64,000 bases of DNA from Platerodrilus igneus (taxonomy: Eukaryota; Arthropoda; Insecta; Coleoptera; Lycidae). The stretch's first letter is position 1. Each line of letters starts with the position of its first letter. The position numbers and the translations under genes were made by a program. The stretch is from the NCBI GenBank assembly GCA_036346225.1, contig JARFIW010000831.1, positions 1,302,001 through 1,366,000 on the forward strand, written 5' to 3'. A model generated the notes under the pieces. That model was given only the letters and a program-made list of their open reading frames with translations, made no database searches and was not told the origin of the DNA. This document shows positions 12,111-24,642 of this stretch, one piece after another.

Positions 12111-15100
12111 GGCGGTAAATTCTAACGATCCAAGTCATCCCACTTACAAACTTTCAACAACTTTTGCCCGTGTCTGAGATGATAAAAGTTTATTTGCTAA
12201 CTCTGGATTTACTCCAGCGTTAGGGCGATGAGTAAGAAGGTTTACTGTAAAATTAAGATATAAAAGAATTAAAGTTAGGTGACACTACACGTGTTTAAAT
12301 AGTTGTTAGGTGATCCTAGGGATGGTGTAGGAACTCCAAGGTAAATATTTCCAAAAACAAAAGATTAACTATGACCAGGCTGTCTGAATTAAGAACAAGT
12401 TACAATACAAATAGAGACGATAGTTTGCGTCTCAAAATACTAATAAAATAAACAATAATATTTAAATGAACTTTTGCAGGTTTTGGGATTTTACTATAAA
12501 CACTCATGTACATGAAGAGCACTTCAATAAAAAATGTATATTCGCATAAAAACATATATTAACTGTTTAATAAATTTTATTATTGAACAAAACAAAAAAA
12601 TTATAATAAACATGTCTATAGTGTGTACATAAAAAAATCTCCTTGTTTGAAGTTCTTAGAAATTCTTTGTTCAATATTTTCGAGTTAAATTGAATCTAAT
12701 TTCGCCTTATGTTCAAACAAAGATTTTGAAGATTAAATTCAATAAACAAAAGCTATTAAAAGTTTAGTTTAGTAAAAACAATTATCTTTACATTGCATGA
12801 TGAAGGACAAAATATTTAATGGTCTCTTTTAATGTATGACCAAATGTTAGATTTTTGAGTTATTAACAAAATTAACAGCGATTCAAATATGCAAGTCAGA
12901 TCTGCCTTTTTTACAAATTTACATGAGTTTTTAAAATAAAATTCTTACTTCAAATTTTAATTACTGAGAGATACCTTCTAATGTGAAAAATTGAACTAAT
13001 ACAAATACCAAGGGAAGATATTTTAATATTTAATTTTAGGAATCAAATTTGCAAGGAAATAAAAGTAGTCAAGCATCATGTAGTTGCTCTCTCTCTCTCT
13101 CATTACTTTTAATAGTTTTTATGACAGTTCTGGTTCTAGAACATTCAAATAAACGTGCATTAAGAATGCTATAAATCTCCAGTGATTATCAGACGACTTG
13201 CAGATATTTTCAGTTCGACAAACAAAAATAACAACTTTGACTTGCTCGTCGATTGAAGAAACCCTTCTTTTAACAAACCAGAAACAAATAAAATTCAGGT
13301 ATTCCACGATCTTCAAGGCTTCGTGATGAGCTTTATAAAAATAAAACATGACTTTAAATCTCCTTATAAACTACAACTGCTTGATGCTTAATTAGATAAA
13401 CCCATCATGTAGTTAATTCAAAGATTATGTAAAACTTTAGAAATATAAATCCATGATAATATTATTTCTGAAGGTGTTAATCTTCTAAAGATATTTATTA
13501 ACTTTTGAATTATGTAAGAACATGACAATATTTTCTTTTATAAATGTTGTTATCCAAATGCGCATTAGTTAGAACTGAAAGCTAGATTTTTTGTAGGGCA
13601 TTCGACAACAACAAAGCAATTCGCTATTCGTCAGTCGTGCTTCAAGATAAGGAATTCCAACTTGACTCGTCTGATCTTGAACACGACTGACTTTTGTTAC
13701 GTCTCGCCTGGTTTATCCGATGATAAGAAACGTACGTCAAAGCAGGTTGCTATGGCTGCAAGAAATATAATTCACAATATTAGAGGGTTATATATTGCGT
13801 AATATCAAATCTTATTTGCGTTTATTGTATACACGAAAATCAATACTATTATAGTATGTGGATCGACTGTGATATTGCATAATAGACTAGTATTTCTTTT
13901 TAAATGTTACAAGCTTTTAACAAAATATTTCAATAGTATAGTTTAGGCAGTTTTGCTTGCAAAATTTTGGTCTTCCTGAGAGTTGCATAAGTCCAAGTAG
14001 ACCCTATGTTCATGCATATGGCCTAGCGTATAGATCTAACGAGCTTACTACTTCGACCATCTGTAGTTCACAAGTTCCTCATTTTTAGCGTAATGTTTAA
14101 AATAAAGCTTATGGCCAACGTATTTCTTTTGACGTGCATAAGAAATTAACAGTTATATGATTTCCTAGCTGGGTTGTACGAAAACTAATAATAAGAACTC
14201 CGTTTTTTACAGGTTTTTAACTTCTGATACTCAACTGCTTCGTGCCCTTCGGTTGAGGTAGCTATAATTTACGTTTGGATTAATGACATCAAGATTTAGT
14301 CCATATCGTATAAACAAACATTCCAGACATCATCGGCGTATAGGCGTAGTATCAACAAATCTCTGGCTTGAAATCTTCTATTTATTTATATAGCAAAACG
14401 AATAAATAATGAGAATGAATATATAAACGTATGTAAGCGGGAGGTACTTAGTGACAAATTTGCATCATAAAGTAAGCCTGAATATACCGCACTTAGGTTG
14501 ACTAACATCATCTAAGTATGTATTCACAAGTTAAATATGGTAAACAGCGAAGAGGCCTGTGAATTTTAAACACAGTAGTTGAAGTACAAATCGACTTACA
14601 TGTATACGCATATCTAAGCCGCTAAAATTTAAATTCTTGTAACGCTTTATATTTACTTAACAAATATTATGATAAAGTATTCTAACGAATGGGTTAAATA
14701 GTTGCATTAATTTACAACTTAAATATACAAAAGCAATCGGATGAAAATAAATACGACCAAGAACCGTTGAAAGAGGAACCTTAAATTTGTTTTATAACGT
14801 ACATGGAAAATATACACACTTTGTGATAAAAAAAAAGGAAACTTGTTACAATCAAATTTCAGCTTACAAATCACATTTTTTAAACGGTTTATTAAACTTG
14901 TACAGTGCGTAGAAATTCTTTTTCATGCATTTACAAACAAGTGCCTGTTAAAATAATGGAAAGCAGTGTAAAGGAAATACCTGTATGTGGAAGTTAGAAA
15001 GTTAAAATAAAAATTTCAGAACCGTGGGTTAGGTTTCTAATTTTACCACCTAGTTAATTTTTAGCTATTATTTAAAGAAATAAGTACTGTAACGAAACTT

Positions 15101-15414
15101 CTCTTGCAACAACAATTCTTTATTAAACTGGTTACACAAGCTTTCTTGCTCCTAGCTACGATATACTTATAATGTACTGATGACAATTTACTCCAGCTAA
15201 TCACTAACAGTACTTACTTCCTCAAAGAGACAATAAATACTATCTTCTTATTTAATATTCCATGCACTTATAATTAACTATCAAAGCACTATTATTTATT
15301 TATTATTAATTACTAATTTATGTCCACCACTAGCTCCAATAATTTATATCATAAACATGTATCTATGTTAATACTTAATCTTATTTATTTCGCAATTTAA
15401 TAATCTATAGTGTA
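12111..15414. other. Long unassigned AT-rich stretch
   Basis: No recognisable coding domain, terminal repeat or tRNA. A short CT run lies near 13086-13101. The minus-strand frame at 13119-13349 (76 codons) has no motif. Confidence 0.4.
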
Positions 15415-15722
15415 CTCTGCCATTTCGAATCGACCTGCACCTTGCCGAAGTTCTAAATTACTAGAACAGGTGAAATGGCTTGCGTGTTCTAATGAGCTAA
15501 AGAGCCAAACTACAGGTCCAACCAAAGTAGTAGGGTCGTTAGTGAGGAACCAGACTAAGACAGGTCCCCGAAAGAGGGCAGCGGCTCTTTCGGTACTTAG
15601 ATTGGCAGAGACCATAGGGGTCGGTATGGCAGTCTAAGACACACTACCGCGATGTGGAAGGCAACGGGAAACCACCACATTATCTCCCAAGTACACAGCG
15701 TACTTAAATTGTTACAAACATG

Positions 15723-18700
15723 ATGGCATTCTCTGGGGTAACAGATTCCGGAGTTAAAATAGTCCGTTCATTTACATTTCCAATGCTCCACCCGAAGGTA
15801 CTACATTGGCCAGGAGGCGTGTTTTTTGTTGCCTGGAAATTTAGAATTTTGCCGAACCCTTGCCGTTCCAGGCAAGGTAGGGATCTTTAACGTGCGTGAC
15901 AACACTGACACACGGGACCTCCATTTAACCTCTCATCCGAACGAGGGCGTAATATTTGTGAAAAATGCTCACCTGTCATTTTTCAAGCAGTCGGCCGTGT
16001 CGGGATTTGAACCCGGGACCTTGGGATCCGTAGTCTTACGCTTACAACATTGATCCACGGCGACGCCAGTTAAAATAGTCCCCCATTCGGATCTCCGGGA
16101 GGGGACTACTTTGGAGGATGGGATCGGAAAGTTAAAAATAAGAGTCTGGAACATTCTGCGAGTCGGAGCGTGGAATGTTAGAAGTATGAAGCAAGTAGGT
16201 AAGCTAGAAAACCTAAAAAATCGAAATGAATAGGTTATCACTAGACATAGCGAAGTTCGGTGGCCAGAGGCGAGGGATTTTCGGAGTGGAGACTTCAGGG
16301 TAATTCATACAGGAGCAGAGGAAGGAAATTTGGGTGTGGGGATAGTTATGCGGAAAAAGATAGGATACTGTGTAGAAAATTACTTACAAAAGAACGAAAG
16401 AGTACTCATGGTTAGATTAGAATCTGAACCGGTAAACACAGTAATAATACAAGTATTCATGCCCACCTCTAGCTACAGTGACGAAGAGGTAGAAGCCATC
16501 TACAAAGATATCGAAGACATATTAAGATACGTAAAAGGAAATGAAAATTTAATAATTACGGGGGATTTTAATGCCGTGGTAGGTGAGGGTAGGGAAGGAG
16601 CGGTAGTAGGTTTATTAGGTTTAGGCACGAGAAACGACAGGGGAAATAGGCTGGTAGAATTTTGCGACAAGAACAATTTAATCATCACAAACACATTATT
16701 TCAACATCATGCTAGAAGACGATATACGTGGAAGATGCCAGGAGATATAGGAAGATATCAAATAGATTACATTTTTATTAGACAACGGTTTAGGAATCAA
16801 GTAAAAGACTTGAAGCTACCCAGAAGCAGATATAGATACTGACCACAACATCGTAACTATGAAGGCCGCACTTAAATTTAAAAATCTGAAAAAAAGGAAC
16901 GGAAAAAGGCACTTGGACTTAGATACACTAAAAGATAAAGATATTCAAGTAAGATTCGAAAAAAAGTCAAATGAATTGCTGAATGATATCGGGAAAATAT
17001 CTGAAACTAAGGAAGTAGAAACAGAATGGGATAACATTAAATCCAGCCTAGACATGGCGGCCAGAGATATTCTGGGGTATACACAAAAAGAAAATAAGAA
17101 ACCATGGATGACCAAGGATATCGTGAATTTAATAGAAGAAAGACGAAAATACAAAAATAAATCAGACGAAACAGGAAAACAGAGATACAAAGCCATAAAA
17201 TGGGAAATTATTCGAAAATGCAGGTAAGCTAAAGAACAATGGATTGATGAAAAGTGCAAAGAGGTACAAACTAAGATGGAAATAGGAAAGACAGGCGAAG
17301 AATACAAATTAATTAGAATGAATTTTAGGGATATAAAACCGTATAGCAAAAATATAAGGGACGCACAAGGAAACGTCATTATAGAAAACGTAGAGAAAGT
17401 GAGTAGATGGCAAGAATATATAGGGAATTTATATGCAGGAGAGGAACTAACTGCATTAGAACAGGAATCAGACATTGAAAATGATGACTTGGGATATCCT
17501 ATACTTAGAGACGAGTTTGAATTAGCATTAAAGAGTCTGAAAAATGGTAAGGCGCCGGGTACAGATAAGGTGCAAGCAGAAACTCTAAAAGCCGCTGGAC
17601 AAGCAGTAACAGAACGTCTCTTCCACCTTGTAAGCTATATGTATGAGACAGGCGAGATACCCAAAGATTTTAAACGTAGCATCATAGTAACTATACCAAA
17701 AAAGAAAGGCGCGGATAAATGTAAAAATTTTCGAACAATAAGTTTGACAGCACACGTGTCAAAAATATTAACTAGAATTGTACAAAGGAATGGAAAAACT
17801 AGCTGAAGAAATACTAGGAGAAGACCAATTTGGGTTTAGGCGAAACAGGGGAACACGGGAGGCTATTTTAGCTCTGAGAGTGATAATGGAGAAAACAATA
17901 GAAAAAGGGGAAAGCATGTATATAGGGTTTGTAGATCTGGAAAAAGCATTTGACAATGTAAATTGGAAAAAAATGTTTGAAATACTCAAAAATATTGGAA
18001 TGAGTATAGGGATAGACGAATAGTACATAGCTTATACAAAGAGCAAACAGCAGTAATAGAATTAGAGCAGGAACGTAGAGAAGTAAACATTAGGAAAGGG
18101 GTGAGACAGGGATGTGCCCTATCCCCATTGATTTTTAACTTGTACATAAAAGAGACAATGAATACTGTCAAATGCAGGAAGACATTTAAAATTACTATGC
18201 AGGGACAAAAAATTGATATGCTTAGATTTGCAGATGATATAGCGGTATTAGCGTCTAGCAAGGAAGAGTTAGAAGCTGCTCTTAATGAAATGGAAACGGC
18301 TCTAATAGAGAGATACGGTATGAAAATTAACAAAACTATAACTAAAGTTCTAGTTTGCAAAGGTGGGGAAAATAAATCAAAAACAAGAATACAAGTATTT
18401 AACACGAACTTACAAGAGGTTAAGGATTACTGCTACCTAGGAAGGCAAATAACGCAAGATGGGAAAAGCACAAAAGATATAAAACAAAGATTAGCACAAG
18501 GTCGTGCTACATTTAACAAGAAAAAGCAACTACTGTGCTCAAAGACCACAAACATAGAAACAAGGAAAAGATTGCTTAAAACATATGTGTGGGGCACAGC
18601 ACTGTACGGCTGTGAAGCCTGAACAGTAGGAGAAGCGGACAAGAAAAAGGTAGAAGCCTTTGAAATGTGGTGCTACAGGCGTATGATGAAGATATCATGG

Positions 18701-18997
18701 ACAGACAAAGTTAAGAACGAAGAGGTACTAAAAATGGTAGGGGAAGAAAGAAATATGTGGAAAACGGTAAAAAATAGGAGAGATAGGATGATAGGCCACA
18801 TACTACGGCATGAGGGAATAGTGCGGAATATATTAGAAGCAGAGATAGAAAAAAAGAGAAGAAGAGGCAGACCTAGATTAGACTACTGCACACAGATAGT
18901 AAATGTTGTAGGCTGTAGAGGTTTCAGGGAGATGTGTAGGCTAGCCCAGAATAGAAATCAATGGAGGTACGCATCCAACCAATCCCAAGATGGATAA
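15723..18997 (+). pseudogene. LINE endonuclease/reverse transcriptase polyprotein, copy 1
   Basis: Order of parts: N-terminal endonuclease start (GAWNVRSMK near 16170), split by the SINE upstream; endonuclease core at 16330-16842 with ITGDFNAVVG, TRNDRGNRLVEFC and QIDYIFI; linker; reverse transcriptase from about 17500 with LKNGKAPGTDKVQAETLK, FVDLEKAFDNVNW (motif A aspartate) and FADDIAVLAS (the catalytic aspartate pair); then a C-terminal basic tail with MWCYRRMMKISWTDKV and KKRRRGRPRLDY. Breaks include frameshifts near 16245, 16840, 17790 and 18010-18100 and stops near 17224 and 18620. The catalytic residues survive but the frame does not, so it cannot make a full protein. Confidence 0.85.
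15766..16067 (-). mobile_element. tRNA-derived SINE inserted in LINE copy 1
   Basis: 302 bp, flanked by the 14 bp direct repeat AGTTAAAATAGTCC at 15752-15765 and 16068-16081. The uninterrupted site is visible in LINE copy 2 near 26917-26930. On the minus strand the element starts with a tRNA-like head containing the B box GGTTCAAATCC, then a body with CACGCACGTTAAAGATCCC, and ends in GGAGCATTGGAAATG. The head implies RNA polymerase III transcription. It postdates LINE copy 1. The central GTTAAAGATCCC block resembles conserved central domains of some metazoan SINE superfamilies, from memory only. Confidence 0.93.
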
Positions 18998-19246
18998 CCT
19001 AATGACAAAAAGATAACTGTGCTTAAACATATGATTATTATAAGTAACTACAAGAATTGGTTGGGCAATATTCTCGAATAATGTTAAGTGTGTGAAAGGA
19101 TTTACTGGAAAACCATTATTTCGGCAAATGTCTAAGTGTTGGGGGATCTTGGTAGCCACAGGTTGCTCAACCTCCTTCACTGAATCTCGGTAAAATAAGG
19201 TATAAAATTAGAAAACAATAGAAAGGGAACGAGCTGAATACACATG

Positions 19247-20055
19247 CTGTGTGAGAATTTCAGGGAACTATGTAGGCTAGCTCAGAATATAAATAGGTGC
19301 AGGTACGTGTCCAACCAGTTTTGAGACGGAAAACCTAATGGCGAAAAAATAAGCGCAGATAAATCTGATGATTACTATAAACAACTAGTTGTTGGTTGCG
19401 AAATACCTGCAACTAATGTTCACTGTGCTAAAAGATAAATTGGAAAATATATTAAATCGCCAAATGGTTAAGGGTTGGGGGAACTTGGCAGCCACAGGCT
19501 GCTTACCTCCCTTCACAACCATTGAAGGTCGGAGAAATAGGGCATATAACTGTAAAACAATAGAAAGTGATCGAACTGCATCTAACAAGAAAGAACAGCG
19601 CCTATGAGGAAAGACAAGAAACATAGAATAAGAAGAAAATTGTTGAAAGCATATGTGTGGAGCACAGCACAGTATGCCTATGAAATACGGGCAGTCTGAA
19701 ACGCAAACAGAAAAACGGTAGCAGCCTTTTTAAATGCTATGCTTCAGATGTATGAGGACGATAGCATGGACAGACAAAGATAATAACAAATAGGTTATAG
19801 AAATAGTAAGGGAACAAGGATATCTGGGGAAAAGAGAAATAGTAAGGCAGAATACGTTCTAAGGCATTTTTGGGGAATAGTATGTGATATATTACAAGCA
19901 GAGATAGGAAAAAAGAGGTAGATGTAAACCTAGATCAGACAGTTATAGATGCAAACTGTGCATATTTCAGGGAAATTTGTAGGTTAGTTCAGAATAGGGA
20001 ACAATGATGGTACGCGTCTAACCAGTTCTAGGACTGAAGACCTAATGATGATGAG
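19247..20055 (+). mobile_element. Two further LINE 3' ends in tandem
   Basis: After the 3' UTR of copy 1, the C-terminal coding region starts again at about 19247 (GAGAATTTCAGGGAACTATG) with its own 3' UTR. It starts a third time at about 19577 (CATCTAACAAGAAAGAACAG) and runs to GACTGAAGACCTAATGATGA near 20050. All three ends are head-to-tail. The third is heavily mutated and carries a GATGATGA end that the others lack. This could be 5'-truncated copies landing at a preferred site or local unequal duplication. Confidence 0.75.
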
Positions 20056-21600
20056 TGTACTCTGACTGAAACTCAGAATGGAACTGATTTAATCCCCGCA
20101 AAGCGCGACTTACATACTAATTCGGTTATTCTCGAATTGGTCTAAATACAAAACTTGAACGATTTATTCAAGTTAGCCTCCAAAATGTTCTTTGTGTAAG
20201 CTTTATAATATCTTTGTAAACTGCCAAACATTCTATACGAAGACACGGAGTCCTAGAGTAGCTGCCAATCAACTGCTTTGTGTGTTGATAGCGCGTCTGC
20301 AAAATATATTAACATTTAATTTAAAGTCTTCGTTAATATACATTTAACAATACGTATAGCACGTGGGCTAAATATTCTATACGGTTTTTGTATCGTGTTT
20401 TACGTGTTCTAAAGATAACGCTTGGTGATTTGTTATCTTTTGTTTAAAATTCACATTGTCAACCATTTCCCGACGCTCTCAAGTGTGTTCAATCAGTCAC
20501 AGAATAGCCGGATCAAAAAGAGTTGCAGAACGTTAAAGACGAAATACCATTTACGCATCAACCTGCGAACTTAGTTGGGATACCATGTCTCACTACCTTT
20601 TGCTCCTTTTTAACAATAGTTAGTAATATTAAATTTATATTCACTTTTATTGATACAATTCTTTACAGTATAAGCTTAAAATAGTTGGAATTTATACGTT
20701 GGTTTTAGAATATTAAAATTTATAGCATAACTATGGAATATAAAAACTAGCAATTTAAATCTAAAGCAGTGTCAAAATTTACAACCTAGTTGGAAAGCAG
20801 TTTAAGTGCCGTTAGAGGTCTGGTTTTTTATTATTGTATGCCGTCTGGAAATTGAACTTTGAGATCCAACAGATATCCGAAATACTTGATGGATAATCTT
20901 CTGAAAGTTTCCAGTTTCTGTTGAATATTAGGAATTATGGATCTTCACAATTTCTTGGATTTGTAAAAAAACTTTTGTTTGCTGCATTTTTACCACATCT
21001 TGGTATGTGGGTTTTACGTTACTCTGTACAGACGTCGCTTTGGTTGTTTCACATCTAGCAAACAGTCGTTTAACGCTTAAAATTGGAATATATAGTATCA
21101 AGTTCAATATACGTAAAATAGAAATATTAAGAGAAGTTTTTATCAACCTCTTATAAATACTTGTTTACTAAAATTATCATTACGAAAGTGATCATAGTTT
21201 GTCCATCCTATATTTCCGAATTTAAATTGTTTTAAAACGATTTAATAAGAGATTTCTTACAGTGTTGTGAGTATTATTTTTAATGAAATCTATGAAAAGT
21301 ATTTACAACTTAAGTACTTGATGAAAGACATCAGTTGATTTCAAAAATAGTTAACTGTAAATTTGTGCATGATTATATAATATGTAGAACTATTTTTTGT
21401 TAGCATTTATAAATAAAAATGCTAATATTTTTGAACCTACTTTAGAAATCATCTTGTGAAACATTCCAAAAAAATCTTTCAAGTTGTTAAATGTTAAAGC
21501 TTTGATAAACTTATGTTTAGATAACAGTATTAGAAGATGTTCTAACATACTGAATGCTATTATAAAAAGTTTTGTACATACATAAAAAAAGGTTTGGTCA
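20056..21600. other. Unassigned stretch
   Basis: AT-rich with only short frames. The minus-strand frame at 20928-21146 has no motif. No terminal repeats or RNA genes were recognised. Confidence 0.4.
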
Positions 21601-21815
21601 GATATTTAGTTCTAACCCTTTTTAGGGTTTCGTAGCTTATAAGGTATAACGGAACCTTTATAAGATCACTCTCGCGTCCGTCCATCGGTCTGTCACAGAG
21701 GTTCTTCTGGAAAACCACATAACGTAGGAATTTGAAATTTAGCACAAGCTAGGTCACTATGACGCGCACATATATCGACAGTTAGAAAATAGAAAAAAAA
21801 TGTTTTTAGATAAAA

Positions 21816-24561
21816 ATGGCGGGTATTATGGTAGTTGCTCAATCAAAAGTGAAAGAGGATATAGTAAATGAACTTCATAAACCAGCAAGAATAAATTTCA
21901 AGGGACGCAAAGTGATAGTAAAAGGTTTAAATGACCTTCTTCAGACCGATTTGATTGAAATGCTACCATATTCGCAAACAAACAAAGGATTTAAATACAT
22001 TTTAGTAGTTATTGATTGTTTCTCCAAATACGTATGGGCTGTACCACTTAAAAGTAAGACGGGTATTGATGTTACTGCTGCAATGAAAACAATTTTAAAT
22101 AAATTTAAAAATCCACCAAGAAATTTGCAGTCTGATTTTGGTAAAGAATATTATAACAAACACTTTCAATCCTTAATGCAGACATATGGCATAAACCATT
22201 ATAGTGTTTTTTCTACAAAGAAAGCATGCATTGTGGAACGTGTAATTAGAACTTTAAAGGGAAAAATGTGGCGCTTGTTTTGTAACATGTTTAATTTCAG
22301 CAATAATTATTCGCATTGAATTACGAGGATAATGCGCTAAGCGTGCCTTATTCTTTATTAATCCTCTTATATTAAAATATCTGTGTGACATAAAGTTACT
22401 TCGTCAAGCATCTTCAACTATGCGATTCCCCACCTCTAACGTCGATATCATTCGGTTCTTGCTTCGTCGGGTTAGTCGCACGCTAGCAACCGCCTTATCA
22501 AGATGTATTCCCGGCTAGAGGCAGGCGACCTTAGAATAAATTACTTATGTAAGCAGGTCAGGTCGTGCTAGACCTGAAACTATTTTGATACCTTCTACTA
22601 ACGGTTGGTAAAGTATACATTTTACGAACTAATTTAATTTGGTTTCATTTATTTAGCGCATCACTTAGGATTCGTCACTTATTGTTAATTTAGAATTTGT
22701 CAACTAAGAATTCGTCAACTAGGAGTTTGTTAACGAAGAATGATGGATGATTAGAAATGGCAAGTAACATTATTTGGAGATTATGAATTTCCGTCCAGAT
22801 TTGTCTTGGAGCAGCGGAGGCAGTTCGGTTCGTTATTAAATATAAGAAATTTCTTACAGGTGTTTTGAATGTCGTAAAAATTTGATAAACAGACTATCAA
22901 GTAAAGCACGAAAAGTTGCAATTATGTTTTCGAACATGTAATTTGTTTAATTCTCAATTATTGTTGAACTGGTTTTACAAGCCGTAGAACGAAATTTTGT
23001 CAATTTAGATTTATATAATTACAAGCTTTGTTCCATTTGAACCTTAAATAATTTCAAGGTATGTTTTCTACGTCATACTTGTTTTTTGTTGCACAGTCGA
23101 CAGATGTTGTCATGAAGGCAGATGCTTCGTGCAGCTGTCTTGGAATTAAATTAAACATTCCTATTTTTGTGATTAGCTTTTATCTACATATAAATTATAA
23201 AATCTAAATATGAAACTTTAAAGACACGCTGCGTAAGAATTTAGAAATTGTAATCTACCTGAAAAGATCTGCCCAGGTTAGAAGCGTTAATTCAGTGTAT
23301 TATGCTTACAAATTATTTACAATCAAATGTTTAAAGAAAGTTTATGTTTGAAGAGTAGTCGTTTGTTTTAAAAAGCCAAAACCTCGACTTTGTTATAGAT
23401 GTTAATGATGAAATTTTTTTTACTTGGTAAAAGGTTTTAAAATTTTAAAAGAGAGCTTTTTTAGTAAACAATTAGTTAAACTTTGAGACTTTTATTTTGA
23501 TCAAATGCGATCAAATCTGATTACATAAAGGTAGAAATTTTGAGTAATAATTTTGTGCCAATATCATATTGGATATACATTTTTTATTTATTTTTGATAC
23601 TTTTATAGGACACAAATGGTGTTCTACATTTTTATTTATTTAATCTTTGCAATTTCTTACAGGAGCTGCGTCTTATTTTTATAAGACAGGTTTTTGTTAA
23701 CGAAGGCGATCGTTTTATCTTTGGGTTTTCACGTCCGCCCTTAGAATTGTGCTTTGCTATTACCGTGATTATCTCAGGACTTGGTGGCGCCTATTTAACT
23801 TAGTTCAGCTTTGGTTTGCAAACAAAATTTGACTCCCCACTTCTTATTGCTCTACCCAGGAATAGACCCCTAGCTATGTCGGAAGATTTTTGTTCACTGG
23901 CGCTCCTTAAGAAAAATAAGTTACACTGACGCCACAACATATATATAAAAACAAAATCAGTTACACTTGCGCCTCAACGTTTAGTGCCCCGAAAAATAAA
24001 AGAAAATAACAACAAAATTCGTATCACTGTCGCCGGAACGTGGGGCTGGCATAAACGAAATTCGTAACAGTTTAACCTGGACGGTTCTTACAATTGGATA
24101 AAAAATTTAAGCGATATTGTGAAACAATACAACAATACAGTTCACAAAACTATCGGAGTCAAACCTGTAAAAGCTGATAAATCAAATGAAAAAACTATTC
24201 TTAAATCATCATTTACCCACATCAAACTTGCAACCAAAATACCAAAATATTCAATTAAAGACAGTGTGAGGATTAGTAAACACAGGAAGCATTTACGAAA
24301 GGTTACACGCCAAACTGGTCAAATGAAATTTTTAAGATTAAAAAGGTAAACGTAACCAATCCGACAACGTATATATTAGAAGATCAAGACAAGAAAGAAA
24401 TCAAAGGTGCATTTTATGAAATGAAGTTGCAAAAGGTTAAACATCCAGGAATTTACCTGGTAGAAAGAGTCCTAAGAAAGACTGGAAATAAAGTCTTTGT
24501 AAAATGGTTAGGCTTCTCTAACGTACACAATAGCTGGATCGATAAAAATAATGTTTGCTAA
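21816..24561 (+). pseudogene. Polinton/Maverick integrase with chromodomain, split by a solo LTR
   Basis: The first part (21816-22280) is an rve-type integrase core: LLQTDLIEM carries the first aspartate (residue 45), LQSDFGKEYYNK the second (107) and ACIVERVIRTLKGK the glutamate (141). KGFKYILVVIDCFSKYVWAV and INHYS are typical of Polinton integrases. A 1789 bp solo LTR (22281-24069) then interrupts between the Phe and Asn codons of the original frame. After the duplicated GTTT the frame resumes with SYNWIKNLSDIVKQYNNTVH. A single frameshift near 24295 follows, then PTTYILEDQDKKEIKGAFYE and a C-terminal chromodomain-like segment (YLVERVLRK, FVKWLGFSN, SWIDK) to TAA at 24559-24561. Integrases of this kind insert Polintons with 6 bp duplications. 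With only two breaks, the gene was inactivated fairly recently. Confidence 0.88.
22281..24069 (+). mobile_element. Solo LTR, family X, copy 1
   Basis: 1789 bp, starting TGTAACATG and ending TTCGTAACA (TG...CA), flanked by the 4 bp duplication GTTT at 22277-22280 and 24070-24073. Removing it restores an open integrase frame, which fixes the boundaries. It contains a 15 bp minisatellite (about 22668-22740) and, near the 3' end, three imperfect units of the type CAGTTACACTTGCGCC (about 23911-24045). There is no coding region. TG...CA ends and a 4 bp duplication fit a Ty3/gypsy-type LTR left by recombination between two LTRs. Confidence 0.9.
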
Positions 24562-24642
24562 AAGTTGTTATAATAATAATAATAGTTAATAAGGCTAACA
24601 TTGTAAAATTATATTAAAATAAATAATACAGACACAATCTTT

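Larger units (their letters stand above)
15415..19246 (+). mobile_element. LINE copy 1 (endonuclease plus reverse transcriptase, RTE-like)
   Basis: A non-LTR retrotransposon whose whole length aligns with copy 2 (26580-30305). About 300 bp of 5' UTR (with AGACAGGTCCCC and ACCATAGGGGTCGGTATGGC) is followed by one long decayed frame coding for an apurinic-type endonuclease and a reverse transcriptase, then a 3' UTR with AAGTGTTGGGGGATC. There is no ORF1 and no poly(A) tail. A single EN-RT frame and a GATGATGA-type 3' end in a linked copy (near 20045) suggest the RTE clade or a relative; the clade is an inference. A SINE interrupts it at 15766-16067. Confidence 0.85.

Noticed and set aside
16945..17475. 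Minus-strand frame of 176 codons inside LINE copy 1
   Set aside because: Antisense shadow of the LINE polyprotein; similar shadows recur in copy 2 (27787-28334, 28364-28624).
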